Of a stretch of 64,000 nucleotides of DNA, positions 62,430 through 64,000 are shown piece after piece (positions within the stretch are counted from its first letter, which is position 1; every line of letters begins with the position of its first letter). Position numbers and translations under genes: made by a program. Under the pieces are notes generated by a model. The model saw only the letters and a list, made by a program, of their open reading frames with translations, was not told the origin of the DNA and did no database searches. The stretch lies in NCBI RefSeq assembly GCF_004340875.1, contig NZ_SLXQ01000011.1:62001-126000 (forward strand), in the 5' to 3' direction. Source of the stretch: Tamaricihabitans halophyticus. Lineage in GTDB: Bacteria > Actinomycetota > Actinomycetes > Mycobacteriales > Pseudonocardiaceae.

Positions 62430-62563
62430 GCTAGAACCGGTCCTCTCTGACATACCCACGTTCGACGAGACCCATGTTCCGGTTGGGCCCACGCTCGGCT
62501 GGCATCCGTCGCGCCGCGCCCGACCCGGCGGTTAGCCCCGAGTCTACGATGCGAATAAGCATT

Positions 62564-62594
62564 AACTTAGCCGCTACTGTTGTCCACTTGTCAA
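62564..62594 (-). promoter_or_regulatory. candidate fadA promoter
   Basis: Minus strand consensus -35 TTGACA (62594-62589) and TAAGTT (62569-62564) as -10, spaced 19 bp, in a locally AT-rich tract about 135 bp before the fadA start. Confidence 0.35.
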
Positions 62595-62790
62595 TAGTTC
62601 CGCGCGCCACCTAACGTGATGTCGATACGGTGACACGGATGCGCAGCGGAGGCAGCGAGTTGGATGGTTATGACAAGACCCCCCATCCGGCTAACAATGC
62701 GGTCGTGACCAGCGCCGTTACCCTTCGGCACGGCCGAGCAGGACACCGCCGAAGTACACCCGGTCGCGGGCAGCTCGCCCATTTGAACGT

Positions 62791-62804
62791 TGTGACAGGT
62801 CACA
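62791..62804. promoter_or_regulatory. perfect palindrome upstream of the tandem TetR gene
   Basis: TGTGACAGGTCACA is a perfect 6+2+6 palindrome ending 76 bp before the regulator ATG. It resembles a CRP site but with a 4-bp instead of 6-bp core spacer, so an autoregulatory TetR operator is at least as likely. Confidence 0.45.
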
Positions 62805-62880
62805 CATCGATACGGCGCCACGCGGGTGTCGCCCGAGCGAGCTCGGACCGCGCTCGTTCCCGCGCCGTTGGCGAGCCACG

Positions 62881-64000
62881 ATGACGGCCGAGGTGAGTGC
62901 CGCGCCCCGGCCGCGCGGAACCCGCAAACAGCAGCTCGGCGCGGTCGCGGCGAACCTGTTCCTCGAACACGGCTACCTCGGCGTCGGCGTCAACGACATC
63001 GCCACCGCGGCGGGTATCAGCGGGCCCGCGCTGTACCGACACTTCCCTAGCAAACAGGCATTGCTGGCGCATGTACTACTCGAAGGCATCGGACACGTGC
63101 AGCACGCGGCCAGCGGGCAGCTGCATTCGATGCGAGCGCCGAGGACCAGGCTGGACGCCTTCGCGACCGCGCTCGCCGAGGTAGCGGTCACCCACCGCGG
63201 CGCGGCCGCGTTATGGCGCTGGGAAGGCAGGCACCTCGCCGAACACGACAGGGAACAGGTTCTCGGCACGGCGAACGAGGTCATGACGGACTGGGTCGCG
63301 TTGCTGCGCGAAGCCCGGCCCGAACTATCCGCCTCGGCCGCCCAATTGCGCTGCTGGGCCGCGTTGAGCGTGTTCGGCAGTGTCGCCGTACACCGCACAA
63401 GCCTGCCCAAACGCCAGTACGTACCGCTGATCGCGCGGCTGGCGATGGCCGTACTCGATGCCCACCTGCCGTCCTCGGTACCGCCACGCCCCGTCTCAAT
63501 CGAGCCAGACCAACCCTCGACCACCAAACGCGAGGAGCTACTTGCCGCGGCAACCACACTGTTTCGCCGGCACGGTTTCCCCGCGGTCAGCGTCGAGGAG
63601 ATCGGCCAGTCCGTCGGGCTGGCCGCGGCCAGCGTGTACCGGCACTTCCCCAGCAAGGCGGATATGCTGCTGGCCGCCTGCCACCGGATGGCGGCAACGC
63701 TACGAGCCGAAGCCGAGCACGCGGTCATGGCCGCCGACAACCCGGCAGAGGCGCTCGACCGGCTCCTCACCGCCTACGTCGACATCGCCGCGGACAACCG
63801 CGATCTGCTGGCCGTCTACAGCACGGACACGCTGCATCTGCCACGAAGCAGGCGGGCCGAGCTGACCAGTCTGCAGCGGGATTACGTGGCGCACTGGGTG
63901 GAGCTGGATCGTCGGTTGCGGCCGGCCCGTACCGAGCGGGCGAGTCGGATCGCCGTACACGCGACCCTGACCATCGTGAACGATCTGGTCCGTACCGGGA
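62881..64000 (+). CDS. tandem TetR-TetR fusion transcriptional regulator, partial
   Basis: The frame is open from the ATG at 62881 through the right edge (373 codons), so the C-terminus is missing. Two complete TetR units are fused: the first helix-turn-helix spans about residues 15-66 (AVAANLFLEHGYLGVGVNDI, GISGPALYRHFPSKQALL). The second begins at about residue 215 (ELLAAATTLFRRHGF, VGLAAASVYRHFPSKADML). Each is followed by its own helical ligand domain. Divergent from fadA-fadB, hence a likely fatty-acid-responsive regulator of that operon; this is inference. Confidence 0.85.
   Translation, partial: MTAEVSAAPRPRGTRKQQLGAVAANLFLEHGYLGVGVNDIATAAGISGPALYRHFPSKQALLAHVLLEGIGHVQHAASGQLHSMRAPRTRLDAFATALAEVAVTHRGAAALWRWEGRHLAEHDREQVLGTANEVMTDWVALLREARPELSASAAQLRCWAALSVFGSVAVHRTSLPKRQYVPLIARLAMAVLDAHLPSSVPPRPVSIEPDQPSTTKREELLAAATTLFRRHGFPAVSVEEIGQSVGLAAASVYRHFPSKADMLLAACHRMAATLRAEAEHAVMAADNPAEALDRLLTAYVDIAADNRDLLAVYSTDTLHLPRSRRAELTSLQRDYVAHWVELDRRLRPARTERASRIAVHATLTIVNDLVRTG

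Larger units (their letters stand above)
62430..62880. other. 451-bp divergent intergenic region between fadA and tandem-TetR gene
   Basis: No gene seen. It holds a candidate fadA promoter on the minus strand (62564-62594) and a perfect 6+2+6 palindrome (62791-62804), both listed separately. Confidence 0.5.

Noticed and set aside
62791-62804. CRP/GlxR site
   Set aside because: The TGTGA and TCACA halves are 4 bp apart instead of 6, so I list it only as a palindrome of unknown binder.
1-64000. tRNA or rRNA genes, CRISPR arrays, insertion sequences, prophage
   Set aside because: No cloverleaf, direct-repeat array, transposase or phage gene could be supported by eye.

Overview
This window is high-GC DNA with dense, often 4-bp-overlapping (ATGA/GTGA) operons and frequent GTG/TTG starts, typical of an actinomycete. 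A single EmbC-type arabinosyltransferase, an F420-dependent NADP reductase with F420-type luciferase-like enzymes, and a DevS/DevR-like dormancy module point to the Mycobacteriales/Pseudonocardiales side of the phylum; an arabinogalactan-bearing Pseudonocardiaceae member is my best guess, as inference only. I saw no rRNA, tRNA, CRISPR array, insertion sequence or prophage gene.

Layout. 1-6.5 kb: a six-gene minus-strand operon led by a tandem Lrp/AsnC regulator (4902) with a hydantoin/Asp/Glu racemase, a secreted protein of unknown function, a small membrane protein, a sodium:solute symporter and an M19 dipeptidase that runs off the left edge. A second permease (5102-6544) and a divergent hydantoinase-like amidohydrolase (6714-8225) follow. 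8.2-17.4 kb: a LacI regulator facing an operon with two abutting perfect 12-bp operators placed just after the -10 box. The operon encodes a complete branched-chain-amino-acid-type ABC transporter followed by three sugar-type enzymes (Gfo/Idh/MocA, DUF993, AP-endonuclease-2-like isomerase). 17.5-20.6 kb: a secreted GSDH-type sugar dehydrogenase with a LamG-like tail and a RibD-C reductase, separated by a strong hairpin.

20.7-30.2 kb: an MHS-type MFS importer, a TetR regulator and a seven-gene catabolic operon (CoA ligase, alpha/beta hydrolase, LLM oxidoreductase, SDR, amidase, crotonase, MaoC hydratase). The importer and the operon share a near-identical element fused to the -35 box. 30.2-40.6 kb: a sulfur region with an SsuACB-type transporter plus LLM monooxygenase, a divergent YeeE/YedE sulfur transporter, two small secreted proteins, a CopD-like membrane protein and a secreted SBP56/methanethiol-oxidase homologue. 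41-48.5 kb: a VOC protein, an MFS exporter and a DosR-like module (Rv1733c-like protein, haem-GAF histidine kinase, two universal stress proteins, DevR-like regulator).

48.6-54.8 kb: an FMN hydroxyacid oxidase, acetamidase/formamidase, SDR, an orphan class II diterpene cyclase (DVDD motif) and an MFS transporter. 54.9-64 kb: the EmbC-type arabinosyltransferase, F420H2:NADP oxidoreductase, the fadA-fadB beta-oxidation pair and a divergent regulator made of two fused TetR units, cut by the right edge.

The clearest candidates for undescribed biology are the LacI-controlled Liv-transporter/sugar-enzyme operon, the 23-30 kb CoA pathway with its shared promoter element, the organosulfur region ending in a methanethiol-oxidase homologue with a CopD-like partner, and the orphan diterpene cyclase.
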